Origin: Pseudactinotalea terrae
Lineage (GTDB): Bacteria > Actinomycetota > Actinomycetes > Actinomycetales > Beutenbergiaceae
Reading direction: 5' to 3'
DNA: 64,000 bases
NCBI RefSeq assembly: GCF_009733845.1
Contig: NZ_WNXZ01000003.1
Location: forward strand, 558,001-622,000
Numbering within the stretch: position 1 is the stretch's first letter; each line of letters begins with the position of its first letter. Positions 18,017 through 27,027 of this stretch are shown here, one piece after another. A program made the translations under genes and the position numbers. The notes below the pieces were generated by a model that was not told the origin of the DNA, searched no databases, and saw only the letters and a list, made by a program, of their open reading frames with translations.

Positions 18017-18624
18017 GCACCCAGCCCAGGCTCGTGCTCGCCACGAGGAACCAGCACAAGCTCGACGAGCTGCGCGCGATCCTGGCGGCCGAAGGGGTCG
18101 ACACCGCCGGCGTGGTGAGCGCCGCCGACGTCGACGGTCCCGACGTGCAGGAGACCGGCGTGACGTTCGCCGAGAACGCCCTCCTCAAGGCACGTGCGCT
18201 GGTGGCCCACACGGGGCTGCCGGCCGTCGCGGACGACTCAGGCTTCGCCGTCGACGTGCTCGGGGGGTCGCCCGGGGTGTTCTCGGTGTACTGGGCCGGG
18301 CGGCAACGCGACGACGCCGCCAACAACGCCCTCCTGCTCGCTCAGCTCGAGGACGTCGGTCCCGAGCATCGCGGTGCCCAGTTCGTGTGCGCGGGCGCGC
18401 TCGTGACCCCCGACGGTCGGGAAGAGGTCCGGGAGGGCGTCGTTCGCGGGCGGCTTCTCGCGGAGCCGGTGGGCGACGGCGGTTTCGGGTACGACCCCCT
18501 GTTCGTGCCCGACGGCCACGACCGCAGCTACGCCCAGCTCACCGCTGCCCAGAAGAACGCGATCTCGCACCGCTCCCGCGCCTTCCGCGAGCTGGCGCCG
18601 CTGATCGCCGAGCTGCTGGCCTGA
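18013..18624 (+). CDS. rdgB: non-canonical purine NTP pyrophosphatase (RdgB/HAM1)
   Basis: The 203-residue enzyme removes dITP, dXTP and related nucleotides. Conserved motifs are '[17 protein letters not shown]', '[12 protein letters not shown]', '[20 protein letters not shown]' (catalytic Asp about residue 75), '[12 protein letters not shown]' and '[11 protein letters not shown]'. One change is odd: the usual S-A-R-Y/W-x-G after PGV(F/Y) reads S-V-Y-W-A-G, so the conserved Arg is Tyr at residue 93. The rest of the active site looks intact. It is coupled to rph. Confidence 0.93.
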   Translation: MSTQPRLVLATRNQHKLDELRAILAAEGVDTAGVVSAADVDGPDVQETGVTFAENALLKARALVAHTGLPAVADDSGFAVDVLGGSPGVFSVYWAGRQRDDAANNALLLAQLEDVGPEHRGAQFVCAGALVTPDGREEVREGVVRGRLLAEPVGDGGFGYDPLFVPDGHDRSYAQLTAAQKNAISHRSRAFRELAPLIAELLA

Positions 18625-18635
18625 CCCCCAGCGGG

Positions 18636-21600
18636 CTACAGGCTTCGACGACGCCGGCTGACCAGCACCAGGGCGAGCCCGGCGAGCAGCACCAGCCCGG
18701 CCAGCAGCGGAGCGGCGCTCCCGATCCCGGTGGTGGGCAGGTTCGTGCCGGCTCCTGCTGAGCTGTCGGTCGGGGTGCTCGAGCTCCCGGTCGGGGAGCT
18801 GTCCGTGGGTGTGCCATCGACGGGCGGCACGTCCGCGCGAGCGATCACGATCACCAGCTCGCCCGTCACCAGGTCGTCCACGGTCACCGTGAACGTGTAG
18901 GTGCCGGCCGTGGTCGGGGTCCCGGAGATCGCGCCGTCGGTGGACAGTGTCAGCCCTGGGGGCAGGTCGCCGGCGGCGAGCACCCAGGTGTGGTCCGGGT
19001 CCAGGCCACCGGTGGCCACCAGCTGGGCGCGGTAGGCGACGCCCACCGTTCCCGCGGGGAGCTCGTCGGTCGTGACCGTCAGCGGTGCGAACGGCGTGGC
19101 CTCGGCCGGCTGCGACGGGGCCGACTCGCCGACGGCGTTCACCGCGCTGACCGTGTAGAAGTACCTGGTCCGATTCGTCACGTCCGTGTCGGTGAAGGAG
19201 GTCGCGTCCAGCGGGTCGCCGGTCAGCGCCGTGCCGGGCACGCCGGGCTCGGTCGAGCGGTACACGAGGTAGCCGAGAACGGGGGACTGGCCGTCGTCGG
19301 CAGGCGGCGACCAGGTGAGGCCGACCGATCCGTCACCGGCGCTCGCCGCCAGGTCCAGCGGAGCCGTCGGGGCGGAGACGAACGTCACCAGCACGGGGGT
19401 CGTCAGCTCGGTGGCGCCGGCGACGGCGGTGTAGGTGACCTGCTCGGCCACGTCGTCGGTCACCGTGAAGGTGACGATCCCGTCGGCGTCGGAGGTCCCG
19501 CTCGGTGCAGAGATCTGGGAGCTGCCGCCGTCGGCGGTCAGGCTGACCTCCTCGCCGGCGACGGCGTTGCCCTGGGCGTCCCGGAGCGTCACCGTGATCA
19601 TCGAGGCGGCCAGGCCGTCCGCGGCGACCGTGGTCGGGTCGGCCGTCAGGGTCGACTCGGTGACCGAGACGGCGCCGGCGATGAAGGTCACCGTGGCCGT
19701 CGCGTCCAGCGCGAGGTCGTCGGCGGCGAGTGCCTGGATCAGCATGGAGACGACGGCGGGGCTCACCGTGGCGCCGTAGGTCACCTGTTCGGCGACCGTG
19801 CTGGCCACGGAGAACGTGACCCTCCCGTCACTGCCGGTGATCGCCGTGGGCGGTGAGATCACCGAGCTGCCGCCATCGGCGACCAGGGTGACGACCTGCC
19901 CCGGGACCGGGTTGCCGTGGGCGTCGACGATCACCGCGGTGATCCTTGAGCTGCTCTGGCCATCGGCGACGACGGTGGCCGGCTCGGCGGTCAGCGTCGA
20001 ACGGCTCACGGAGACATCGCCCACGGCGAACGTCACGGCTGCCGAGTCGTCGATCTCGGTGCCACCGGCCGTGGCGGTGTAGGTGACGTGCTCGGCCACG
20101 GTGTCGGTGACGGTGAAGGTGACGACGCCGTCGGCGCCGGAGAGGCCGCTGGGCTCGGAGATCGCCGAGGAGCCGCCGCCAGCGGTGAGGATCACCGGAA
20201 GGCCGGGGACCGGGTTGTCGTTCGTGTCCAGGAGCGTGACGGTGATCGTGGCGGCGCTCTCGCCGTCGGCGATGACCGAGGTGGGGTTCGCGGTGACGCT
20301 CGAGGCCGCCGGGGAGACGGCGCCGGGCGTGAACTGCACCCCAGCCGTCTGCGTCAGCGGGGTGTCGCCGACGGTCGCGGTGGAGATGACGTGCTCGGCC
20401 ACGGTGTCGGTCACGGTGAAGGTGACCACGCCGTCGCCGCCGGAGGTTCCGCTGGGCTCGGAGATGGCCGAGGAGCCGCCGTCCGCGGCCAGCGTCACGG
20501 ACTGGCCCGAAACCGGGTTGCCGGTGGCGTCGAGCAGCTTGACGGTGATCGTGGCTGCGCTCGTACCGTCGGCGGGCACCACGGCGGGCGCGGCCGTCAC
20601 CGTCGAGACGTCGGCGGAGATCGGGCCCGGCGTGAAGGTCACCACCGCGGTTTCGTGGAGCTGGGCCGCGCCGACGGTGGCGGTGTAGGTGACCTGCTCG
20701 GCCACGGTGCTCGTGACGCTGAAGCTGACCACGCCGTCGGCGTCCGAGGTCCCGCTGGGCTCGGAGATCGCCGAGGAGTCGCTGCTTGCGGCCAGCGTCA
20801 CGGCGTGGCCGGGAACCGCGTTGCCGGTGGCGTCGCGGAGGGTGACCGTGATCGTCGAGGTGCTCTCGCCGTCGGCGGTGACCGAGGTGGGGCTGGCGGT
20901 GACGGTCGAGGCGCTGGGAGAGACGGACCCGACGGCGAACGTGACGGTCGCGGTCTGATCGATCTGGGTGCCACCGGCGGTGGCGGTGTAGGTGACCTGC
21001 TCGGCCACCGTGCTCGTCACGGTGAACGTGATGACGCCGTCGGTGCCCGAGGTCCCGCTGGGCTCGGAGATCACCGAGGAACCGCCGTTGGCGCCCAGAG
21101 TCGCCGACTCACCGACGACCGGGTTGCCGTTCGCGTCGCGGAGGGTGACCGTGATCGTCGAGGCGGTCGCGCCGTCGGCGGGCACCTCGGTGGGGGTGGC
21201 GGTCACGGTCGAACCCGCGGCCGAGACCGGCCCGGCGGTGAAGGTGATACCGGCCGTCTGGGTCAGTGCGGCACCGTCGACCGTCGCGGTGACGGTGACC
21301 TGCTCGGCCACGGTGTCGGTCACAAGGAAAGTCAAAGTGCCGTCCATGCCCGACAGGCCATGCGGCGGCTCGGCGCTCGCACTGCCGGAGAGCTCCAGCG
21401 CGACGGTCTCCCCGACCATCGGCTGCCCCACGGTGTCCCTCACCGTCACCGTGACGGTGGATGCGCTGGTGCCGTCGGCGATCACGGTGGTCGGTGCCGC
21501 CGTCACGGTCGAGGCGTCCAGCGAGAGGCCCGCGGGTGCGATCGTGATCGACAGCTCCTGGTTGTCGGTCTGCAGGTTCGCATCGGTCACGGTGACGGTG

Positions 21601-24293
21601 AAGACCGAGGTCCCAGCTGCGGTGGGCAGACCCGTGATGCTGCTGCCGCTCAGCTGCAGCCCCGGCGGGAGAGCGCCGCCGGAGAGCGACCAGGTGTAGG
21701 GCACGGTGCCGTCGGTGGCGGCCACCGTCGTGCTGTAGGTCGCGCCGACGGTGCCGCCCGGGAGCGCGCTGGTGGTGATCGTCGGCGCCTCGACCGGCGC
21801 GGTCACCACCTGGGTCAGAGCGGGCGAGGTGGAGGCGAGGTACTGCCCGGAACCGGAGAACGCCGCGGTGATCGAGTGGTTGCCTCCGCTGGTGAAGGTC
21901 GCGGTGCAGGTCGCCTCACCGCTGGCGGTCGCCACCGGGACAACCGCGCACAGCGTCGTCGACCCGTCGTAGAAGGTGACGGTCCCGCCGCCCGGGTTCG
22001 GGGCGACGTCCGCCGTGAACGTGACGTCCTCATCGGCCATCGACGGGTTCACCGACGACGCCACGGTGGTGGTCGTGCCGATGTTGATGACCGGCGGGGT
22101 CGACACCAGGGCCAGCGTGTGCCCTCCGCCCGCCGACAGCGCGACGACGCGGGACAGATCGCTCGGCACCTCGAGCTGTGCTGCGGAGTTGTCACCCCAC
22201 GCGACGATCGTGCCGTCGCCGGTCCGGGCCACACCGTGGTACCAGCCCGCGGAGACCTCGACGACATCGCTCAGATCGGGGACGTCGGTCTCTCCCCGGC
22301 CATCGCCACCCCAGGCCACGAGGGAGCCGTCGGCCAGCGCCAGGCTCCACACGCCGCCGGCCGCGATCTGGGTGACCTCGACGAGACCGGCCGGCGGGCT
22401 CAGCTGACCCCAGGAGAAGCCACCCCAGCCCGCCACCGCGCCGTTCGGGGTCAGGGCATAGGTGTGGAACGTCCCGGCGGAGATCGTGGTCGCGAACAGG
22501 TCGTCCGGAACAGCGTGCTGGCCCTGGTTGTTCAGTCCCCAGACCACGACGCTGCCGTCCGACCGCAGCGCGACCGGGTGGAAGTCGCCGGCGGCGATCG
22601 CCACCACATCGGTGAGATCACCCGGCACGTCGGTCTCACCGTTCACGTTGCGACCCCAGGCCACCACAGTGCCGTCGGCCTGCAACGCCATGCTGTACTG
22701 AGCGCCGGCATCGATCGCCACCACGTCGCTCAGGCCGGGCGGTACGTCGGTCTCGCCGGCCCGGTTGCCGCCCCACCCCACGACCGTCCCGGATGCGGTC
22801 AGCGCCAGGCTGTGATCGGTGCCAGCCGCCAGGGCGATGACATCATCAAGTCCCTCCGGCACATCGATCTGCCCGGCTGGGTCGGGGGCCGGCACCTCGT
22901 ACCCGCCGTCGTGGACGTTGGCTCCCCACGCCACCACGTGACCGGTGCGGGTGGGGTAGACCACCTGCAGCAGTCGGTCCGACGCGCTCGCGGCGATCGC
23001 GTCCGTCCCGGAGAACTGCGCCGTGACAACGTATCGACCGGCATCGAGCCCGCTCGGAGAGCAGGTCGCGGTGCCGGTGCCGTCGAGCGGGACCGCCGCG
23101 CAGTCGGCGATGACGGTGCCCCGGTCGAGGAAGGCGACCGTGCCGCCGTCGGGGGCCGGATCGACGCTGGCGGTGAAGGTGACCGTGTCGGTGTCCATGG
23201 CCGGGTTCGTGCTGGAGCCCACGGAGGTCTGACTCCCGGGCAGCTCCTCCCAGCCGGCGTACAGCGTGACGCCGACCGGGTTGTTGCTGGCGGAGCCGGT
23301 CCCGATCACGGTCTCCTCGGTGACCGGCTCGCCGCCGCCGGACGATGACAGGTACCAGCCGGTGAACCGGTGCGCCGCCCACGTCGGATCCGTCAGGGGC
23401 AGTGTCATCGCCCCAGCCACGAGCGTGGTGGCGAACAACGCCAGCGGCGCCGGGGCGTCCGTGCCGCCGTTGGCGTCGAAGGAGACCAGGTAGTGGCGAC
23501 CGGTCACGGTGAGCGTCGCCACGTCCACGGTGCCGGTGTTCGCGATCGCGCCGTCGTTGTCGATCGTGCCGGCGCCGGTCAACGTGCCGGAGTTCGTGAC
23601 GGTGACGCCCTCAGGGATGCTGATGTAGCTCGCGGCCGGAATGGTCACGGTGCCGGCGTTGCTGAGGGAGCCGAGCCCGCTGCCGCCGGAGCCGGGGCCG
23701 ATGGCGACGGAGGTGGCTGACGCGCCAGCCGCGGTGACCGCGGCTCCGGAGCCGATCACCACATCGCCGCCGTCGCCTTCCCGACCGCCTCCGATGCCTG
23801 CCGCCAGACCACCACCGACGGCGTTCACCTCGCCGCCGTTGATCGTGATCGCCCCGGCGCTGTCGAGGTAGTCGCCACCGATGCCTGCGCCAAAGTCTCC
23901 GCCGGTGGTGGTCAGGACGGCGCCGCCTACGCTGTCCTCGATCACCAGCGCCGCCCCGGGCGGCACCGCGATGCCGGCGTGGTCACGCTGGCTGCTGATC
24001 GTCACCTGGTGGCCGGCCAGGTCGAGGGTCACCGTTCGCCCCTCGGCGACCGCAGGTCCTTGGCTGGAGACGATGTCGGCGTCGACGGTCACGGTGCAGC
24101 TGTCTGCGCCGTTGCAGTCGAAGGCGTCGACGAGCTCAGCGCCCGTGATCACCGTGGCGTCGGCCGCCGCTGCGGGTGGTACCGACGCGATCAGGCCGAC
24201 GGCGACCAGTAGCACGCTGGACGTCCCCGCGATCGTTCGACGCCGGACAGACGGATTCGATGCGCGAGCAGCCCGATCCACGTGTTCCCCCAT
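18636..24293 (-). CDS. giant LPXTG-anchored surface protein with RCC1 and Ig-like repeats
   Basis: The 1,885-residue protein begins with a signal peptide (residues 1 to about 43, Arg-rich start, hydrophobic core, AAAAD cleavage area). A Gly/Ala-rich beta-solenoid-like region follows (about 45-260), then one InlB-type repeat (VSFDANGG ... FTGWY) and a bacterial Ig domain. About seven RCC1-type repeats fill residues 450-730 (each with VVAWGxN, ALAAGxxHSLAL-like pattern). A second Ig domain and a putative-Ig domain precede seven invasin/Big_1-type repeats of about 100 residues (920-1637). A fibronectin III domain, another putative-Ig domain and a Ser/Thr/Pro spacer lead to the sortase signal LPTTG (about 1852), a membrane helix and an RRRR tail. 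It should be covalently linked to the wall and extend far from it. No sortase gene is in the window. Confidence 0.93.
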   Translation of the reverse strand: MGEHVDRAARASNPSVRRRTIAGTSSVLLVAVGLIASVPPAAAADATVITGAELVDAFDCNGADSCTVTVDADIVSSQGPAVAEGRTVTLDLAGHQVTISSQRDHAGIAVPPGAALVIEDSVGGAVLTTTGGDFGAGIGGDYLDSAGAITINGGEVNAVGGGLAAGIGGGREGDGGDVVIGSGAAVTAAGASATSVAIGPGSGGSGLGSLSNAGTVTIPAASYISIPEGVTVTNSGTLTGAGTIDNDGAIANTGTVDVATLTVTGRHYLVSFDANGGTDAPAPLALFATTLVAGAMTLPLTDPTWAAHRFTGWYLSSSGGGEPVTEETVIGTGSASNNPVGVTLYAGWEELPGSQTSVGSSTNPAMDTDTVTFTASVDPAPDGGTVAFLDRGTVIADCAAVPLDGTGTATCSPSGLDAGRYVVTAQFSGTDAIAASASDRLLQVVYPTRTGHVVAWGANVHDGGYEVPAPDPAGQIDVPEGLDDVIALAAGTDHSLALTASGTVVGWGGNRAGETDVPPGLSDVVAIDAGAQYSMALQADGTVVAWGRNVNGETDVPGDLTDVVAIAAGDFHPVALRSDGSVVVWGLNNQGQHAVPDDLFATTISAGTFHTYALTPNGAVAGWGGFSWGQLSPPAGLVEVTQIAAGGVWSLALADGSLVAWGGDGRGETDVPDLSDVVEVSAGWYHGVARTGDGTIVAWGDNSAAQLEVPSDLSRVVALSAGGGHTLALVSTPPVINIGTTTTVASSVNPSMADEDVTFTADVAPNPGGGTVTFYDGSTTLCAVVPVATASGEATCTATFTSGGNHSITAAFSGSGQYLASTSPALTQVVTAPVEAPTITTSALPGGTVGATYSTTVAATDGTVPYTWSLSGGALPPGLQLSGSSITGLPTAAGTSVFTVTVTDANLQTDNQELSITIAPAGLSLDASTVTAAPTTVIADGTSASTVTVTVRDTVGQPMVGETVALELSGSASAEPPHGLSGMDGTLTFLVTDTVAEQVTVTATVDGAALTQTAGITFTAGPVSAAGSTVTATPTEVPADGATASTITVTLRDANGNPVVGESATLGANGGSSVISEPSGTSGTDGVITFTVTSTVAEQVTYTATAGGTQIDQTATVTFAVGSVSPSASTVTASPTSVTADGESTSTITVTLRDATGNAVPGHAVTLAASSDSSAISEPSGTSDADGVVSFSVTSTVAEQVTYTATVGAAQLHETAVVTFTPGPISADVSTVTAAPAVVPADGTSAATITVKLLDATGNPVSGQSVTLAADGGSSAISEPSGTSGGDGVVTFTVTDTVAEHVISTATVGDTPLTQTAGVQFTPGAVSPAASSVTANPTSVIADGESAATITVTLLDTNDNPVPGLPVILTAGGGSSAISEPSGLSGADGVVTFTVTDTVAEHVTYTATAGGTEIDDSAAVTFAVGDVSVSRSTLTAEPATVVADGQSSSRITAVIVDAHGNPVPGQVVTLVADGGSSVISPPTAITGSDGRVTFSVASTVAEQVTYGATVSPAVVSMLIQALAADDLALDATATVTFIAGAVSVTESTLTADPTTVAADGLAASMITVTLRDAQGNAVAGEEVSLTADGGSSQISAPSGTSDADGIVTFTVTDDVAEQVTYTAVAGATELTTPVLVTFVSAPTAPLDLAASAGDGSVGLTWSPPADDGQSPVLGYLVYRSTEPGVPGTALTGDPLDATSFTDTDVTNRTRYFYTVSAVNAVGESAPSQPAEATPFAPLTVTTDELPAGTVGVAYRAQLVATGGLDPDHTWVLAAGDLPPGLTLSTDGAISGTPTTAGTYTFTVTVDDLVTGELVIVIARADVPPVDGTPTDSSPTGSSSTPTDSSAGAGTNLPTTGIGSAAPLLAGLVLLAGLALVLVSRRRRSL

Positions 24294-24393
24294 TGCTTGA
24301 TACGTCAACAACGGATCTTGGCACGCAGACGGCCTCCGTGTCCATGGGTCCGGCAGCTTTGACGGCGCCACGGGCGCGCACAGCGCATGACCC

Positions 24394-24417
24394 CGTTCCC
24401 GCTCGCGAGCGGGAACG
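24394..24417. terminator. perfect 24-bp palindrome after the NUDIX gene
   Basis: A perfect palindrome centred on TCGCGA (CGTTCCCGCT arm) lies six bases after the NUDIX stop on the minus strand. It is a likely terminator and also shields the promoter of the surface protein gene from read-through. Confidence 0.65.
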
Positions 24418-24422
24418 CGCTC

Positions 24423-24962
24423 TCAGAGCAGCCGGCCGGTCAGGGTGAGGGCGGTGCGGATCAGAGCGGAGTGACCGTCGACCATCTCGCCCAGGATCTC
24501 GGGGGCGATGATCTGCTCGGGGGTGAACCAGTCGATGTCGAGCGCGTCCTGCTGCGGCTGGCAGTCGCCCTCCACCGGCACGATGAACGCGAGCGAGACC
24601 GCGTGCTGCCGAGGGTCGTGGTAGGCCGTGATCCCCGGGGTGGGGAAGTACTCGGCCACCGTGAACGGCACGGGCGAGACGGGCAGCCGGGGCAGCGCCA
24701 TCGGGCCCAGGTCCTTGTCGATGTGGCGGGCCAGGGCGTCCCGGATGCGCTCGTGGAACATCACGCGCCCGCTCACGAGCGCCCGCTGGATGCCACCCTC
24801 GCGCGGCGTGCGCAGCAGGGTGGCAACCGTGGTGATCACACCGTCGGGGTCGACCCGCACCGGCACCACATCCACGTACAGGATCGGCATCCGTCGTCGG
24901 ATCACCGCCAGCTCCTCGGGAGAGAACCAGCTGCCGATGTCGTCCGTACCTACCTCACTCAC
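24423..24962 (-). CDS. NUDIX hydrolase family protein (DUF4916)
   Basis: This 179-residue protein belongs to the DUF4916/NUDIX-like family of actinomycetes. It starts with 'WFSPEELAVIRRRMPILYVD' and 'VVPVRVDPDGVITTVATLL'. The Nudix-box region reads 'GGIQRALVSGRVMFHERIRD', where a full Gx5Ex7REUxEExGU motif is not present, so catalysis in the usual way is doubtful. The end has 'ALDIDWFTPEQIIAPEI'. It stands alone next to tRNA-Leu. Its substrate is unknown. Confidence 0.85.
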   Translation of the reverse strand: MSEVGTDDIGSWFSPEELAVIRRRMPILYVDVVPVRVDPDGVITTVATLLRTPREGGIQRALVSGRVMFHERIRDALARHIDKDLGPMALPRLPVSPVPFTVAEYFPTPGITAYHDPRQHAVSLAFIVPVEGDCQPQQDALDIDWFTPEQIIAPEILGEMVDGHSALIRTALTLTGRLL

Positions 24963-25129
24963 GTCCCTGTTCTACAGGCTCGCGCGACTCGCCGCCACGC
25001 TGCCGCGCGGGGCGGACCCGCTCGCGTCCTCACCAGGGCCCTGCCGCCAACCTCGCCGCCGCACCAGGGCCGGGCGTCGACTGCTCCGCGATGTCCCAGC
25101 AACGAGAGTCGTCTGGGTATCCAGACGGG

Positions 25130-25211
25130 TGCGCGAGGTGGGACTCGAACCCACACGCCCGAAGGCACAGGAACCTAAATCCTGCGCGGCTGCCAGTTAC
25201 GCCACTCGCGC
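25130..25211 (-). tRNA. tRNA-Leu (anticodon UAG)
   Basis: The minus strand folds as a class II tRNA of 82 bases with acceptor GCGCGAG/CTCGCGC and T arm GTGGG-TTCGAGT-CCCAC. There is a long variable arm (GCC-TTCG-GGC) and the anticodon loop is TTTAGGT, giving anticodon TAG. No CCA is encoded. Confidence 0.96.
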
Positions 25212-25318
25212 TCGTTCCCCCAGCGTAGGCGCCAGCGGGACGACTCCTTGCCCACGCGTCCCAGAACGTTCGCCTGCCGTTCCCCGCCGGAACCAGCAGC
25301 GCGACTACCGTCCCGGAC

Positions 25319-26095
25319 ATGACTCACCGCGTCGTCGCCACGACCTACAACCTCTGGGCCGACTCCCGTTGGTCCGAGCGGACCGAGCCCCTGCGTGCCT
25401 ACCTCGAGCTCACCCGCCCCGACGTGCTGTGCGTCCAAGAGCTGCGCCCGGCCTCCCGTGACCTGATCGATGCCGCACTGCCGGATCACTCCCGCGTCGA
25501 CGACGAGTTCGAGGGCTGGCTGCGGGAGGGCAACATCTGGTGGTCGAACGCGATCTTCGAGCTCCTCGAGCACGGCGCCGAGGAGCTCGGGCTGCTGTCA
25601 CCGCTGCGACGGCTGTTCTGGGTCCGGTTGCGCCACCTGGCCTCCGAGACCACGGTGCTGGTGGCGACGGCGCACTACACCTGGCAGGGGAACCCGCGGG
25701 AGCGCACCGAGGGCAGCTCTCCGCGCATCGCCGAGTCGCTCGCCACGGTCGAGGCGCTCGAGCGCGTGGCGGAGACAGCGGAGCCGGTGCTGTTCATGGG
25801 GGATCTCAACGATGCGACCAACGCCATCCGCATCCTCCGCGAGGCCGGCCTCCTGGACAGCTTCACCGCGTGCGGTGCACCGTTGCAGCCGACCCATCCG
25901 GCGCGGCCCACCGCCTCGGGCAACCCGCAGGTGCTGGACTGGCAGCTCCACCGCGGCGCGATCCGGTGCATGAACAGCCATGTGGGCGAGTACTTCCTGG
26001 GCGACATCGCGCCGTCGGACCACAAGCCCGTGGTCGCGACCTACGCGCTGGGTGAGCGCACTGACGTGGCAGGCCCGGGCGCCGCGACGTCGTAG
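25319..26095 (+). CDS. endonuclease/exonuclease/phosphatase family protein
   Basis: The 258-residue protein has the DNase I-like EEP fold: 'VVATTYNLWADSRW' (metal Asn), 'RPDVLCVQELRPASR' (catalytic Glu), 'VLVATAHYTWQGNP' (His), 'VLFMGDLNDATNAI' (Asp-x-Asn) and the final 'DIAPSDHKPVVATYA' (Asp-His). All catalytic residues are present. It lacks a signal peptide, so it is cytoplasmic. Substrates in this superfamily range from nucleic acids to phospholipids and cannot be told apart here. It is followed 52 bases later by a HAD gene in the same direction. Confidence 0.9.
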   Translation: MTHRVVATTYNLWADSRWSERTEPLRAYLELTRPDVLCVQELRPASRDLIDAALPDHSRVDDEFEGWLREGNIWWSNAIFELLEHGAEELGLLSPLRRLFWVRLRHLASETTVLVATAHYTWQGNPRERTEGSSPRIAESLATVEALERVAETAEPVLFMGDLNDATNAIRILREAGLLDSFTACGAPLQPTHPARPTASGNPQVLDWQLHRGAIRCMNSHVGEYFLGDIAPSDHKPVVATYALGERTDVAGPGAATS

Positions 26096-26147
26096 CGTGG
26101 GTGTGCTCCCCCCCGGGGCAGTGCCACACCCTCACGAACGGAACCAG

Positions 26148-26870
26148 GTGACCGACCACCCCACGCCGACGCTCGTCCTCGACTTCGACGGCACGCTGTG
26201 CCTGGGTGACGACCCGATCTACCTGTTCGCCGACGAGCTGGCCACGCTCGTGGAGGACAAGGACGGCTCGGCCGAGGTCCGGCGCCGTCTCGAGGCCTTC
26301 CTCAACGGCGAGGAGCGCGTCGAGGACGCCGAGGACGGCTACCACGCGCTCTACTACCTCGGCCGCCCGTTCGGCGTCCCCGCCGAGGCCGCCGCGGCGG
26401 CGTATCACCGTTCCCGCGAGCGGATGGAGGCAGGGGAGGGGCACGTCCACGCACCGGCGGGGATCGTCGAGCTGCTCGACGACGTGCGTGCCGCCGGGGT
26501 GCGCGTGGTGCTGGTGACGAACGCCCCCGCGGTCGGAGCGCTCACCTGGCTCGGCACGGTCGGCATCGCGGAGCGGCTCGACGACGTGATCGCCGAGGCC
26601 GGGAAGCCGCACCGGATGGCGGAGCACCTCAGCGGGCTGCTCGCCCAGATGGGCGCGACCGACTCGCCCGAGCTGCTGGCGAGCGTCGGCGACGTCTGGG
26701 TGAACGACGTCGAGCCCGCGATACGCCTGGGCGCGCGCGGGTTCCACATCGATCGCTATGGCTCGGGCCGCACCCCGACCAGCGCGAGCGCCCCCACGAT
26801 CGGCGAGCTGTACCCCGTGATCCGGGCCTGGGCGACCGACCCGAGCACGCCGCTGGGCCCGCAACCCTGA
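26148..26870 (+). CDS. HAD family hydrolase
   Basis: The product is a 240-residue haloacid-dehalogenase-type phosphatase. Motif I is 'LVLDFDGTLCLGDDPI' with the nucleophile Asp, motif II is 'VVLVTNAP', and motif III/IV lies in 'AEAGKPHRMAEHL' and 'LASVGDVWVNDVEPAIRLGA'. The helical cap between motifs I and II is of the C1 type. The substrate is not predictable. The GTG start at VTDHPTPT has an upstream GGAACCAGG ribosome site. The same strand and short gap suggest co-transcription with the EEP gene. Confidence 0.88.
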   Translation: MTDHPTPTLVLDFDGTLCLGDDPIYLFADELATLVEDKDGSAEVRRRLEAFLNGEERVEDAEDGYHALYYLGRPFGVPAEAAAAAYHRSRERMEAGEGHVHAPAGIVELLDDVRAAGVRVVLVTNAPAVGALTWLGTVGIAERLDDVIAEAGKPHRMAEHLSGLLAQMGATDSPELLASVGDVWVNDVEPAIRLGARGFHIDRYGSGRTPTSASAPTIGELYPVIRAWATDPSTPLGPQP

Positions 26871-27027
26871 ACACACCCATGAGTGTTTACCCGATCGATA
26901 CCTCCTGGACGCGCCGGACTCTGGCGCGATCGACCTCGGGTGACTAGCGTGCAACGCGTGTTCATCGCCGGATGGTCTGACGGAATGCCGTTACCGCCGG
27001 TACCGTCATCGTGAAGCCGAGGTCAGC

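Noticed and set aside
20088-23348. Open frame of more than 1,000 codons on the plus strand opposite the LPXTG surface gene
   Set aside because: It is antisense to strong Ig and RCC1 repeats, and its product is a His/Arg/Gly-rich string with no fold. Long antisense frames are expected in repeated high-GC coding DNA.
26886-26900. PHO box upstream of phnD
   Set aside because: Only one GTTTACC-like half is seen, and a PhoP site needs two or more direct repeats at fixed spacing.
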